Of a stretch of DNA of 64,000 bases, positions 26,901-38,633 are shown in pieces. The notes beneath the pieces are model-generated. The model was not told where the DNA came from. It ran no database searches and was given only the letters and a program-made list of their open reading frames with translations. The stretch comes from Auanema rhodensis (taxonomy: Eukaryota > Nematoda > Chromadorea > Rhabditida > Rhabditidae): contig OZ059894.1 in NCBI GenBank assembly GCA_964057225.1, positions 9,558,131 to 9,622,130 on the forward strand. Direction: 5' to 3'. Within the stretch, counting starts at the first letter, position 1. Each line of letters opens with the position of its first letter. A program made the position numbers and the translations under genes.

Positions 26901-28350
26901 TGTAGGTATGCTGGTAGGGAATACAAAGACATTTCTTCCGAATAACACGAGTTTTGAATGCAAAAAGGTGTCACAGATTGATGATACACGATTCTGAAAT
27001 AGCCACAGCCGTTTTGCAACGGAAAAAACGTTAACGGTTTCCTTTTAACTGGACAAATATCATATCACACTATCCATCCATCTTGCATGTATTCTAGATG
27101 TTCAAATCTAAATGCGTATATCATATGGGATTCACAATATATCAAAATCATGGTGGCCTTTCTTCCGAAATTCTTTTATGGTAAATAAAAGATGTCATAG
27201 CCTGTTCTCATATATGGTGTGGACTAAGCATTCAATAGATATGACTTCTCATCCAGCATATGAGCGAAACTCGCTCACTGTCTTTTGCCGCTTTATCGTC
27301 ATCTAAGGTAGATGACGAACAAAGTTATGATGCAGCTGCTGCTATTGCTGTTCATGCTGTTGCTACTGCTTCTGCTTCATGTTGTATGAACGGATGCTAG
27401 TGGTAGTGTGAAGGATTGGAATGCCCTCCATCATATTCCACTCAAGTGTTATCGCCTATACAGGCTGCATGCGCAAGAATGCTATATATGAAAAGGCTAA
27501 TTGCCATAATTTCAACATTCTAGATGTTCGGATGTATAGATGCATGTGTTTTCAAAAGTAATATATGAAGATTCATTCAATTGGACATCTTAAAACGCTC
27601 CTTAACTATATGTATTATTCTATTTTCTTACAGAAAAATACATCAAGTAACTTATAAAAGAAACAAGAAGCATACAAGAAGAAGCTAATGAACGAGAGGC
27701 AATGCTGCCTACAAGACATACGACAATCAAAGAAATAAGTCTCTTGTGCCAATTTCAGAATCGATTAACTATATTTTTTTTTCAGAAATTTGACGGAACA
27801 TTGAAATAAGTGTATTCAACCTTCTTTTTAATTATTGATGAGCGACTAAAAGATATTTTCTTGAAAAACTTGGATAGAACACAAGCCTATATCAGCTTTT
27901 TCTTCATCTTCTCTCCGTTTCTCTCGCTCACCCGATCAAGATAGAGAAAAGTTTCAAAAACTACAAGAAATTGCTGATTAAGCACAATATTCTCAGTTTT
28001 GAACGACAACTCATATCACAGAAAAATATGATAAGCTGTATTAAGTAAAGAGGATTTGGTCGTCAACTTAATTTCAAAGCGAAAGTAAGGAGAAGTCATG
28101 AACGGGTTCTCTCGGCAAACTAATGAAATCACTAGATTGAACAGGATTTCATAACTAAATGAAAAAAGACATATATGTAGATCAATATTAGGAAGATCAA
28201 TACGGTAAACAAAATATAAAATATAATAAAAAAAAAGAAAAACAAAGAAAGAAAACGTGCAAAAGCTGGCTCTTACCTGTATACAAGGACGCCAACGGCT
28301 TTGAAAAAACGGCGAATATGCAGAGATATCACATGGCCGGGCGACTTCAT
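20966..28350 (-). CDS. Patched-related (PTR) family membrane protein with sterol-sensing domain
   Basis: A multi-pass RND-type membrane protein of the nematode-expanded patched-related family, which acts in trafficking, moulting and cuticle biology. I read 23 exons, about 900 residues, from MKSPGHVISLHIRRFF (exon 28350-28277) through 25588-25487, 25437-25356, 24706-24533 and 24481-24330, down to a stop at 20966-20968. After the first membrane segment comes the family hallmark region (ENRIWYLYSPSGADSHYEH). A large ectodomain follows (CSFDDLCSGSSC, YYVGEHFGG), then the sterol-sensing block with LFGYPFNSITLVMPFL and GVGSDDVFIIIHAMRK, where the paired Asp of the RND permease motif is kept. A second ectodomain (EKLPYSMGRNSTSFWL) and a second membrane block (IGFSVDFTAHISYHYYR) follow, with a charged cytoplasmic tail. 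The first intron is 2.7 kb. Exact PTR member not determined. Confidence 0.92.
25589..28276. other. Large first intron of the PTR gene
   Basis: A 2.7 kb intron with no recognised exon. It holds a 14-base G run (26338-26351) next to a pyrimidine-rich tract (about 26180-26280). It is a reasonable place for transcriptional control elements, but none is identified. Confidence 0.6.
26338..26351. repeat. G14 homopolymer
   Basis: Fourteen consecutive G on the + strand within the PTR first intron, followed by a GA/GGGGG-rich stretch to about 26365. Confidence 0.95.
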
Positions 28351-31300
28351 CGAATAGCCTGATATCTGGCTAGCACAGAAATTAATAGAATGAGAGTTAG
28401 ATGGTGGATGATAGTCAACCAAAACCCAACACACTCGGTATAAGCTGATCAGCTAAGGCTGTAAATGTATCTGTGTTGAGAGATGAGGGGTGGGGAGAAG
28501 CTTCAGCTATGGGCTGACTTTCTCTCTCTTCTCCAGAAAGGGCTTGGGTCCAGTCGGGAAGCCAGCCAAACGCCTGTAGATGACCACGCCTACTGTCGAT
28601 CTGTTTCTCTCCCAAATCTCTCTTTCTTTCCGCCTTTTTCTCTTTTTCTCTCATTTTTCGCCGCATATAGTAGTATCCTGTCGATGTGGCTGTGCGTTCA
28701 TCTTCATCCTGTGTGAATATGCGTTATGGACTACGCGCCATTCAAACACAGAGGGATTCTTGCTGACGTCGCCGTCGGAGAAAATTCTTCAACATGATGA
28801 GAAGTGGGGAATGGAAAAGGCACCCGAAAAGAGACGTGGAGGTTGAAAGAGGAAGATCAGAGAGGATGAAATAGGCAGACAGTCCAGAGAAGATATGACG
28901 AATTGAATGTCTGAACTCCGATATTAAGGAATCATTAAAAGAAGAAAATCAACATCAAGCAAGGCTAGAATGAAATCGGTATTTTCACCCACTCCACGGC
29001 AAACATATGAATTCCCTGATTTTCGCTTTCCCAAAATGTTTCAAAAACATACTGAAGAAATGAAAATAACCCGAATTCCGATTCAAAGACATATACATAT
29101 ATATTCAAACATGAATAGGATATACGCCAGATTTGGCATGTTCAGGATTATATTGATGATTCAGTCAGTCAGTCAGCCAAAGTACATTGAGAGATTCATC
29201 TATTCTAGTCGTTCAGATATCTGTATCTTCTAGTTCCGATACTTCTGATTCATCATCACGAACGTCAGAGGCAAAAGCTTATGAGAATCAGAATTGTTTT
29301 ATTGATTCTATGCTGTCAAATGAATAACGAGGAAAAGTAGATGACACGAAAGAAAAAGCTGAGGATGAACGGATAAATGAGTAGTTTTGCAGCCAGAATC
29401 ACGTTCATCAGAATCTATGCAGATGATGATGACATACGATATATTCCGAATGAACATTGTAAATTACACATATAGGATACATACATATATGTATATACGT
29501 TATTCATTGTTTTAATTAATAAAATGCAACAGCTAGTTACTTATAAATCTTTAAGAAAATTTAATTCATAAAACTTAAACCAGCTTGTTTTTCAGCTTAA
29601 CTATATACATGTGAAACATAAACATAATTAGTCTTCAAGGATGATTAATAGATTTGATATAGTTTGCTGTCATTCAATAGAATCGTAAACATTTTATTTA
29701 CTTAACTATCAATGTTATTCTTCACTTTGTGTTCCAGCAACGATCTAGCAGCATGCTTGCATCCATGATATTAGACAGTTGTGAAGATTCAGATGCGCCA
29801 ATTAGATGTCGCGATGTTTGGATTTTCTCACAGCTATCTAGCATTGTCCTTGAGCATCATATGTGATGTCACATCATCGTATATAGCTATATGTAATGAA
29901 TCACACTCATCTAGTTGTAGCTAAATGCCGTTTGTTGACATCATCACATCATGACAATGCTTTATGAACAACACTCTCACCAGCTTCAAATTTGGCTGTT
30001 TTAAACCGTTTCTCGGCTCTGATCACCGAAAGCTGGCAAACATCAAGCTGGCCAGTTTTTCGTCGCCATCTTTGAAATTGAAGCAAAAAATACTTTTTTT
30101 TCGGCCAAACAACAACAGGTTTAAACTTTTAACGAATATGCCGTTACGCTTTCACTGAACATCAGTGAAGCAGAACATTTTTTTTGTTTGATTTTTATAT
30201 TTCTAACACTTTTTTTTCGTTAAAAACATTAAAATCATATAATTTAAGATGAGAAAAATGGATAAATTTTTACCTGTATCATCATTCGGACCCTTTTAAA
30301 CAAAAAAAATGCCCGAAGAGATTCACTTTTGATCTGGAACCGGGTGATATACTGAAAGGGATAAACAATTTTTCTAAGATTAATGGAAACAACTATAGAA
30401 TAGTATTATCACATAGTCTATTTCACGATAAGTTGTAGTTTTATGATGAAAACTTTTCGAGCTTGTGAGAAATGCTGTATTACTTTCATCTTGAAACAAA
30501 AAAACTTGAAATCTCAGCTACTACCGCACCATGACATGTCAAACAATCTTTTGCAAAGGAGATCAGAGTAGTTTTCGGCCGTTAAGTACAGATGAGCGAG
30601 GATATGTTCAGATCTCAAATTTCTAAAATCGTCGTCAAACTGTCTGCTGTTTCCAGTTTTACAGTCTAATATCCTCATCTGAGATTTAAGTTATTCGATG
30701 AAGTTGGTCCAACGTAAACCTATGGTGTCTGTTAGCATCACATGGTGATATTCCTGACGATTCTCTGTGTCTCACGGCAGTACAGACATCATGACGGACA
30801 GATGAACTAGACCAAGGAATCATTTCCGTATGATCGAGACGTTCGTCCTTCTTTGTTGAGATGATAGATCGGATTGATCCTCGGATGAAAAAAGCCTTTA
30901 GTTATCTCGAAATATTCTATAATCAATCTCTCTATAGAATATTATGATTTCGTATTCAAAACTTTCATGAAACTCACATCTTACTCATCCTTCATCAACA
31001 GATTGTACAGGTTTTTGCAAATTCAAATATCATTTTCAATTTCATTGTCTTCAAATGCTTTTCGCACATTTTTCAAATGCCAATACAGCGATTAATTCAT
31101 GAGACTGTATTTCAAAGTGCAACATGTCTGGTGCTTGTGTCAGCTAATCAGACGATGACGATGTATCGCCATTGGAAACCTCTTTCTTCCCAGTATCTGT
31201 CTCTCTTATTTCATTTCAGTATCTCTATACATAGCCTCAAGCCCATGGTGAACTCTTAGTATCTCTTATCTGCCTTTCTTTACGAACAATCCACCACGCT

Positions 31301-32049
31301 ACGGGTGAATGAACATGAGATACTGAGAGGCTTTAGCAATTTCTTTTCTGGACAGGTTTTCTCGGCTACTGTCGACATGTACATTCCATCCAGTCCATAC
31401 AACTTGCTTATCATCTTTCCTCTCAGCATGATCATTCACTCATCAAACACAATTACCTTAATACAAGCTTGGAGCCTGTGTTTTCCTATTTGTAGCTCAA
31501 ACACACCTCACTAAGATGAAACTTTCTAATAAAAAAAAAAGAATGACATTCATAAGCACTCGACTGTAACAGGAGAAAGTAAAAATTGCCGTGACAACTT
31601 AAGTTACACTTTCACTTCGCACTAATCCGAAAGCATCCGACTCAAAAAAAGATTTTTCGACATATCCTCTCTGGCCAATATTCCTTTAGAAAGGGATGCC
31701 TATGTGAATATGGCTGATGTGATAAGAAATCCTTGCGAATGTAATGAAACTGTGAAAGAACAGGATTACATCGTCTATGAGACAATAGACTACATCTCAT
31801 AAAATAACCCGAGAATACACATCACACACGAATCATTTTCATTATTTAGATTTAAATAAAGATAAACACTTTAAAAATATCTTACATGATGCTTCTTTAG
31901 TTATTTCTCTTTTTTGCCGATTCTGCGGGCCCGGGATTAAGATGGTGCATCAAAAAAGATTAGAAAATCTTTTTTATAATTTGTAAAAACAAATGTGAGA
32001 AGAAAAACAAAAAACAAACAAATTCAACAAAATATGAACGGTTTCACGA
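28351..32049. other. Intergenic region between PTR 5' end and REXO 3' end
   Basis: No gene is recognised. Open frames at 28483-28846 and 28970-29233 are short and motif-free. The first several hundred bases are presumably the PTR promoter region; a perfect CAGT tetranucleotide run is at about 29160-29175. Confidence 0.45.
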
Positions 32050-34706
32050 CTACTTGACTTTCAAATAGCAAATTGACGCAGTTGGTGAAGAAAAAATCAA
32101 GATGATTAGACTGCTTCTAGCAGAATTTCTGACTATATTTTCAATGTTTTCATCTATTTCCGCAACCAAGGCTGGATCGGCAGGAGAACTTGAAGGCTCC
32201 GATAGCAGCTCACCTTCCTCTCGTTCATCTTCACCACCTTCAGTTACATTACGCGGTTTCTGAACAAGTACTTATACAAACTTCTAAACCATGAATCAAA
32301 ACCTCTTTGATATTCTTAGCATAATCCATTTCGAAAAAGGCCAAACCATAATTCAATACTTCCAATGATAAATCCTGAATAAACTCTGATATGGGCATGT
32401 CGGATGGTTTAATCCTCTTATCGAAACTGCAAAAAAATGTATGATATATAGCAATATAATCCAGAAAACTTACAGTTTAGTATTGTGAGATGAAAGCTCA
32501 ACAGGGGGATCGAATCCTATAAGCACATTTTTACTCGATTCATTGAGATAATAATGTAGAGATCTATATTTCATGCTAGTATCGATTCTTAAACTGGCAC
32601 TATAAAGAAAACAAATGTAAGGTTATAACTAAAATACAAAATATACTTCCAATCAAAACCATTTTCAAGAGGCTCTAATGGGTCTGCTCCAAGACATTTG
32701 ACACATTTGCTAGGAGGTGAGATCAAACATTGGCAATTCGGAAGAATACATTCAATATTAACAACAGAACCACAAGCACAAAAACGTCTGAAAGCAATTT
32801 ACATACAAACCTTTTCCAAATATTTCAATTAAATTCTTACTTTTTAGGTTGATTTAATTTTTGTCGTTTGTGAGGAATTTCGTCTTCATCTTCACTATCT
32901 TCTGATTCGCCACTTCCTTCAGTCTGCTTTTTCGTTTTAACATATTCATCATAATCCCAACCATAACGTAGATTACCAAATACAAGTCTGAACAAATAAT
33001 TGAAATTAAATAAGAATAAACAAGATATAACCCTTTCTCCAACTTCATATTAATCAAATCCATAGCAGCCATGGCATCTTCAACTGAGCAGTGTCCTCTT
33101 TTACTCTAGAAAAATCAAAAAGATGAACAACGTTATGAAACTATTTAAGTACCTGAATATCTTTATTGAAAAATAAAGACATTAGATTCTTCAAACTACT
33201 TTTTGAACGTGCAACCCCAGAAAGATTATAAAGTAAAGCGACATCTATACAGTATCTATATATTTTGCTTTTGAAATATTAAAAACAATTTGAAGAACAT
33301 ACGGATGTGCCAATCCCATAGCTTTCAAATCGAATTCCAAAGAATGGCCGCAGAGAATGGCATCAGGAGGAAGACAAGCTTGTATAGCCTTTTGGACATC
33401 TGAATAATAAAAATTTTTAAATTGAAAGGTACGAACATTAGCCTAACCTCGAAGAGTAGTATTCACATCTTCTAGCATTTCTTTAGTAATACCCGAAAAC
33501 CTGGTAAGATAATCCTAGAAGAAAATAAGAATTAAATAAAATTTGGAAGGATAATTTACAGTAATTTCGTTGGCAGGTTTCACCAAGGAATCGATTAATA
33601 CAGTTCCATCTTCCCGAATCTTAAATTATTTTTAAAATCATATAGTCATCAAAATTTAAATTAATAATACCAAAGAAACCCGTGTTAATTCATGCATTTG
33701 AGCAGTTGTAATACACATTTCACAATCTAAGGCATACAAGGGAGAATTTTCCGTTACAGGAGCATATCTAAAAACAGAATTTAAAACTAAAATATTTGAA
33801 ATTTGCTCACTTTTCTTTAGTTGCAATATATTTTCCATCAGGGAAAGGATAACTGTTGTCAACCATATCAGACGAGGTTATTAAAAGCTGTTCTTTAAGT
33901 GTAGCACGATCTTTGTTATTTGAAGAATTTAACGAACGCCCCAACTTAAAAAAAAAATTCAAAATGAGAATAAACCAATTAATAATGAAATCTTACTCTT
34001 ATTTTCTCCTTTATTTGTTCTTGGAGAGATACAGGAACACGGAAAAGATGAGACCAAAATTGGTCTCTTTCACTCATATTACTACTCATTCGAATCCATT
34101 TTTTAGAGAAAAAATCATCAACAAAATTAAAAGAATAATCATTACTTTCCTGAAAGTTTTAAAAATCATAAAGGCAAAGAAGTACAAGAACGAACTATAT
34201 ATTCTGTAGAGCAATTTACACGAATAACTACAGTTTGAGAAGTGCTTCTCCAAGGTCTAAAGTAAGCCCATCGTGGCTTTTGAACCACAGGGCCTATCAC
34301 AGAATAATGAACGAGATCTCTTATTTCTATAAAAAAGAAACATTTAATTCACAGAATAGTAAAAGAATAAACAAACCTGGATGCGATAAGTAAGCTCCAC
34401 CCAATCTTTCCATACAAAGCGTGAGGACAGGGCCAGTTTTTTGCTGACGAGCCGCTGTTAGTTTCTTCATAACTGTCCTCGTTATATCTTTGACAACTTC
34501 TTCATCTGAAATAAAGCACAAAATAAATTAAAATCACAATAATAAAAAATACTTTCAGGTTTATCTCCATCTATATCAATGGCATTAGTTGCCTCAGTTT
34601 CAATGTCTTTTGCTTCGCCTTCGGTTAATTCACCCATCAAAAAGAGTTCATTGATCTTTTTTCTTAAATTCTGTAAATTTCTTTTTTTTCGTTTGAACTC
34701 TGCCAT
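32050..34706 (-). CDS. RNA exonuclease, REXO1/REXO5 (DEDDh) family
   Basis: A 3'-5' exoribonuclease of the DEDDh superfamily, which trims RNAs such as rRNA and snoRNA precursors in the nucleus or nucleolus. About 16 exons encode roughly 650 residues. It begins with a basic, charged N-terminus (MAEFKRKKRNLQNLRKKINE). The exonuclease domain carries motif I ALDCEMCITT, the conserved LVKPANEITDYLTRFSGIT, motif II ILCGHSLEFDLKAM, and motif III with RGHCSVEDAMAAMDL, giving the four acidic residues and the catalytic histidine. After the domain come an acidic linker (GESEDSEDEDE) and a Cys-rich segment (RFCACGSVVNIEC, CQCLISPPSKCVKC) that may bind metal; I do not recognise it from the core family. 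The C-terminus is acidic, ending in a hydrophobic stretch. The ATG has an in-frame stop just upstream, supporting this start. Confidence 0.9.
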
Positions 34707-35170
34707 CTAAAATTTAAATATGATACTAATTATATAAGATAAGATAAAATAAAGAAAAAGCTACTCAGTAAGGCTAATATTGAAAGATCACCATGGTTTA
34801 TTTTCGCATTGTAGCACATAATGCAAAATGAAAAAAAATTTATTGAAGAAAAGATTCAAAATCACTATAAATTATATAATTATACCCCGTTTTAACATAT
34901 ATTCATAAAAAATTATATAAAGTGACTATACTTTAATTTTCCATCATAATCATAGTTATTTGATTATGCATGCCAGTTTTAGGCCATATCATGTATACGA
35001 TTTGTACAAGTTTTTTGAGAACGAGACGAGTTTTGACTGTATATTTTCCGTTTTATTTGTTCTTCATCAGTACACACTCCGTTTTTCTGTTCAAGAGACT
35101 TAAAGGGTTGGATGGTGTTTGCGGTAACAATAACACATTGAAGATAGCAACTCTCAGTAGTTTGACCGTC
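34707..35170. other. Intergenic region
   Basis: AT-rich, no gene seen. It contains the presumed REXO promoter and the 5' flank of tRNA-Gln. Confidence 0.5.
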
Positions 35171-35242
35171 GGTTCCATGGTGTAGCGGTTAGCACTCAGG
35201 ACTCTGAATCCTGCGACCCGAGTTCAAATCTCGGTGGAACCT
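35171..35242 (+). tRNA. tRNA-Gln(CUG)
   Basis: A 72 nt cloverleaf. The acceptor GGTTCCA pairs with TGGAACC; anticodon loop CTCTGAA in the stem AGGA/TCCT region; T arm CCGAG-TTCAAAT-CTCGG. A TTTTT stretch a few bases downstream can serve as the Pol III terminator. It reads CAG codons. Confidence 0.95.
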
Positions 35243-36175
35243 TAAGTTTTTGCATTTCTTTAAACGTTATATTTATTGCCTTTACTGTATCTAAGATCGA
35301 ATCGAAGCTCAAAATCATCTTGCAAAGTTCATGCAAGCGTGAATACAAAGTGACACGGATGTCATTTTTAAACATGCGGAAGCTCGATGCGGTTGTTCCC
35401 TACCATTTATCTATACAATCTCAAATATAGCTCATATTTATCGCTTTAGTCTCTAGTTCTCCGACAAGATTGTACATGTCTATATGTATGTATATTCCCT
35501 CAATTTGCCTATTTCACTTTCTTTAAAACTAAAAACTATTGAGCTTCAAACAAGTTGTCAATTTCATTCATCTTACATTGGTATTCTTTCTCTTTTCTTT
35601 GTCTTTCGTTGCGTTTTTTAGATATTATCGTCAAATTCACACGTTTTTTTTATCTGGAGGTTATATCTCAAGTTTCGTTTAAGATAGGATAGACTTCTTT
35701 AGTCACTGATATTAGGCTTAACATATGATTGCTGGATCAGAGAGTGTAAGCCTAGTTGGTTGGTTATTAGCTATTGCAGTTTGTTATAGATACTCGATTG
35801 CTATCATTGTAAATCTTTTAGTAATTACATCATTCATTCAAGAGCCGGTTCATTAGTTGAACAGTGCAGAGCGCAGAGATGTTAGATCAGCTTCAACTGA
35901 TTTCTATCAAGCATTAGCAACATGTTATATCGGATTTCTAATATTCTGGAAGGAATTCTTTGATCAGGAGAAGATGTTCAGAATCGCATTGTTTATATGT
36001 TTTCTGTAGCTTTCCTGTCGTGTCACTTGTCTCGTTGTCAACCGATCATCATTACAATTCCACGGCGGGATTGTCTTCATAACCAGTTACATCTTAGGAT
36101 TGTTCCTTATAGCTTCGCGGATCTTCCTTTCGAGCCAGAAGCTGCTTCTGCTGTATTCAGAAACGCTCTTTCCAC
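35243..36175. other. Intergenic region upstream of the TIL gene
   Basis: No gene is recognised. A motif-free frame at 35997-36179 overlaps the next start and is not called. Confidence 0.45.
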
Positions 36176-38442
36176 ATGAGGCTGCTCAAGGTTTATCAGT
36201 TAACCATATTTATCATGTTACTAATTTATTTTAATTTTAGTATTTGATTTTGTTAAGCTCGACCGTTACGCTGGGCGTTATAGCCCGGACAGGTGAGAGA
36301 GCAATATTTTTCTATTTTTCAGTATATATTCTATTTAATATCTAGTATTCGTATGAATTATATATTATTCTATATATTATAGGTACATCTAGTTCTGATA
36401 AATCTGTTAATACATCCAAAAAGTTACAAATAGCAGGTAATTTCTATTATCTGCATCATGAACTTTACTCAACATCCAACTTCTAAATCTTTTAGCGTGC
36501 TCGGCGGGTGAAGTTAGGAAAACTTGTCGCTCAAAATGCGAACCCACATGTTTCTCTAGTTCGGTAAGTTCTTATTAAACTTTAAAATGTTTTCTACGTT
36601 GACTGTTATATTCAGAAATGTTCAACTGTTTGTACTTCTATTCCTGTATGTGTATGCCAGGATGGCTTTGTAAGACATGAAGGCATCTGCATTCCTCAAC
36701 CAGCTTGTCAATTCTTTGCTAGGGCAGTCAAAAAGAGTCACAAGGTTGTCATAAAGGTTTTTTTGAAATTATCATTCAAGCTTTTCCTATTCAGCGGTCT
36801 TCTTCAAAACCAAAAAAGATAAAACCTACCACGAAAAAACCACAAAAGAGAAAGCCAACTACACCTAAGACAACTCTTGCTACTGCTCCACCTGAGATCA
36901 TCGTCAAGCCAGATCATCCACCACCAAGTAAGTTTTTCTCTGTTTCACTATTTCAAAGATAATTTTTATCTGCTACATCTTCATTTACATTGCTATTACT
37001 TCAGGCTGTGGAAAAGGTCAAGCTTTCACCTTATGTGTCTGCGATGCTACTTGTGAAAAAGGAAAGGTATTCCTTATATATTCTCTTAATAGTCACTCTG
37101 AACGTATCCTTTAAGGTATGTAAATCTTGCAAATCGGGTTGCGGATGCTTCAGACACTTCGTTCGAAATTCACACGGACAGTGCGTAGCATTCGAGGAGT
37201 GTCCTTTACCTCGTTCACCATTCGTGAGTGTTTCCTTCAGATTTTTTTCAGACTCAAAAATATTTCAAAACATCATGCTTAAGCCATATAATTGATTTTT
37301 CATTGGATTTCGAATATTTTCAGAAACCTGTGGCAATAATAGCTGAAGAAAAGACGGGTGGTTCGTTATCACAATAACTATGCATGGCAACATTTTTTGT
37401 TTTATATTCTCACTCTTGTTTGAGTTTCTGTTTAACACAACTAAATAAATTTTCCTTTGAACTGACCGACTTCTATTTTCTATTCAAACAATTTTAATTT
37501 TAACTTTACTTTTAATTTCATTCAGGAATTCGAATCGAAGGATCTAGAACATTTCTTTTGAGTCCTGAACGTTTTGGTAGCCGGATGCATCACTTCGGAT
37601 CGAGATCAGAAGCTAGTCGAACTATCAATATCAAGTCATTCAGACATGCAAGATCAAATCATACGTTCAATAGGGATACACTGATAGACAAGAAATCTCA
37701 AAGACATTTTTTCACTTCCTCTGTGTTATCGAATCCTGTCTTGTTCAGAGGATTCTCTGAACTAAGGCCAACGACTACTGCACGTCCTCTCAGCACTAAA
37801 ATTATTTTCTCGGATGTACTGGGAGCTCTTCATCGTAATTCAACAGGAACATTTGCTCATGTAACACAGACACCTATTATCAAGCCGCCAGCATTCGGTT
37901 TTTCACGTAGACATCATCATCAAAATGAGAAGTTCCGTCATCAAAGCGACAGGTCCCGTCATCAAAATGAGAAGGCTCATCTTCGTCGACATCATTCATC
38001 ACGTCCTTCTTCAGCGCTAACTATGCGTATAGTCAAGAGAGATAAGAATCCTAGCCTCGCATTCATTCCAAATAATGAAAGTGATGATCAGAAGAAACAG
38101 GATTTCAAATTTTCAAAGGACCTATCCATTCCTCTTGAACCGCCACGTGAACTGATAAATAAGCCTACTAAGGCAGATAGACCGTTATTATCGGACACGC
38201 CGTCTAATAATATAGTCCATGAAAACAAATTCGGACCGGTTCCTCCACCACGAGTGAAAAAACTGAAAGAGAAATTGAGAGGATTGCCTCCAGGAATAGC
38301 TCCTCCTACAGACTTTGGACCACCAGCTATGACGCCATTCCTGTTTTTCCGTGAGCAACGTATTCATCGTAGACAACAGAAGCTTCAGAAATTGAAATCA
38401 GAAATGCCATGGTTGGCGACGGCGATGGAACGAGTCAAGTAA
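36176..38442 (+). CDS. Secreted two-TIL-domain protein with optional basic C-terminal tail
   Basis: Core exons 36176-36190, 36241-36292, 36383-36436, 36496-36563, 36616-36744, 36795-36927, 37005-37066, 37116-37223 and 37324-37377 give a 224-residue protein. It has a signal peptide (MRLLKYLILLSSTVTLGVIA). The first trypsin-inhibitor-like Cys-rich domain spans CSAGEVRKTC to CIPQPAC; after a Lys/Pro/Thr-rich linker the second spans CGKGQ to CVAFEEC. TIL domains usually inhibit serine proteases. The last exon can instead be spliced at 37357 or 37360 to an open block at 37526-38442. Both donors keep the frame and give about 523 residues. The added 305 residues are rich in Arg, His, Ser and Pro (for example SRRHHHQNEKFRHQ) with no known domain. 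Short and long forms are both plausible; the core model is firm, the tail junction is inferred from frame and splice sites. Confidence 0.82.
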
Positions 38443-38633
38443 TTCGTAAGCATTCGTATGTAAATCAGGAGCTGGGTGCAATTTTTCATCGATTCTAAAC
38501 GTCTATTGAAATTGACGTTCGCTTATTATATAATTTATTTTTTATTTTAATAATAGGAACTACTTAATAAAAACTTTTTTTATTTTTTATTTGAATTATT
38601 GTTTTTACAAAATATTTACATTAAATTCCAAGT

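Noticed and set aside
28970-29233. 87-codon open frame upstream of the PTR gene
   Set aside because: Made largely of Ile/Arg/Met from AT-rich repeats; no motif.
29740-29880. Open stretch after an acceptor-like TTCCAG on the plus strand
   Set aside because: The frame is short, the product has no recognisable motif and no donor or partner exon is convincing.
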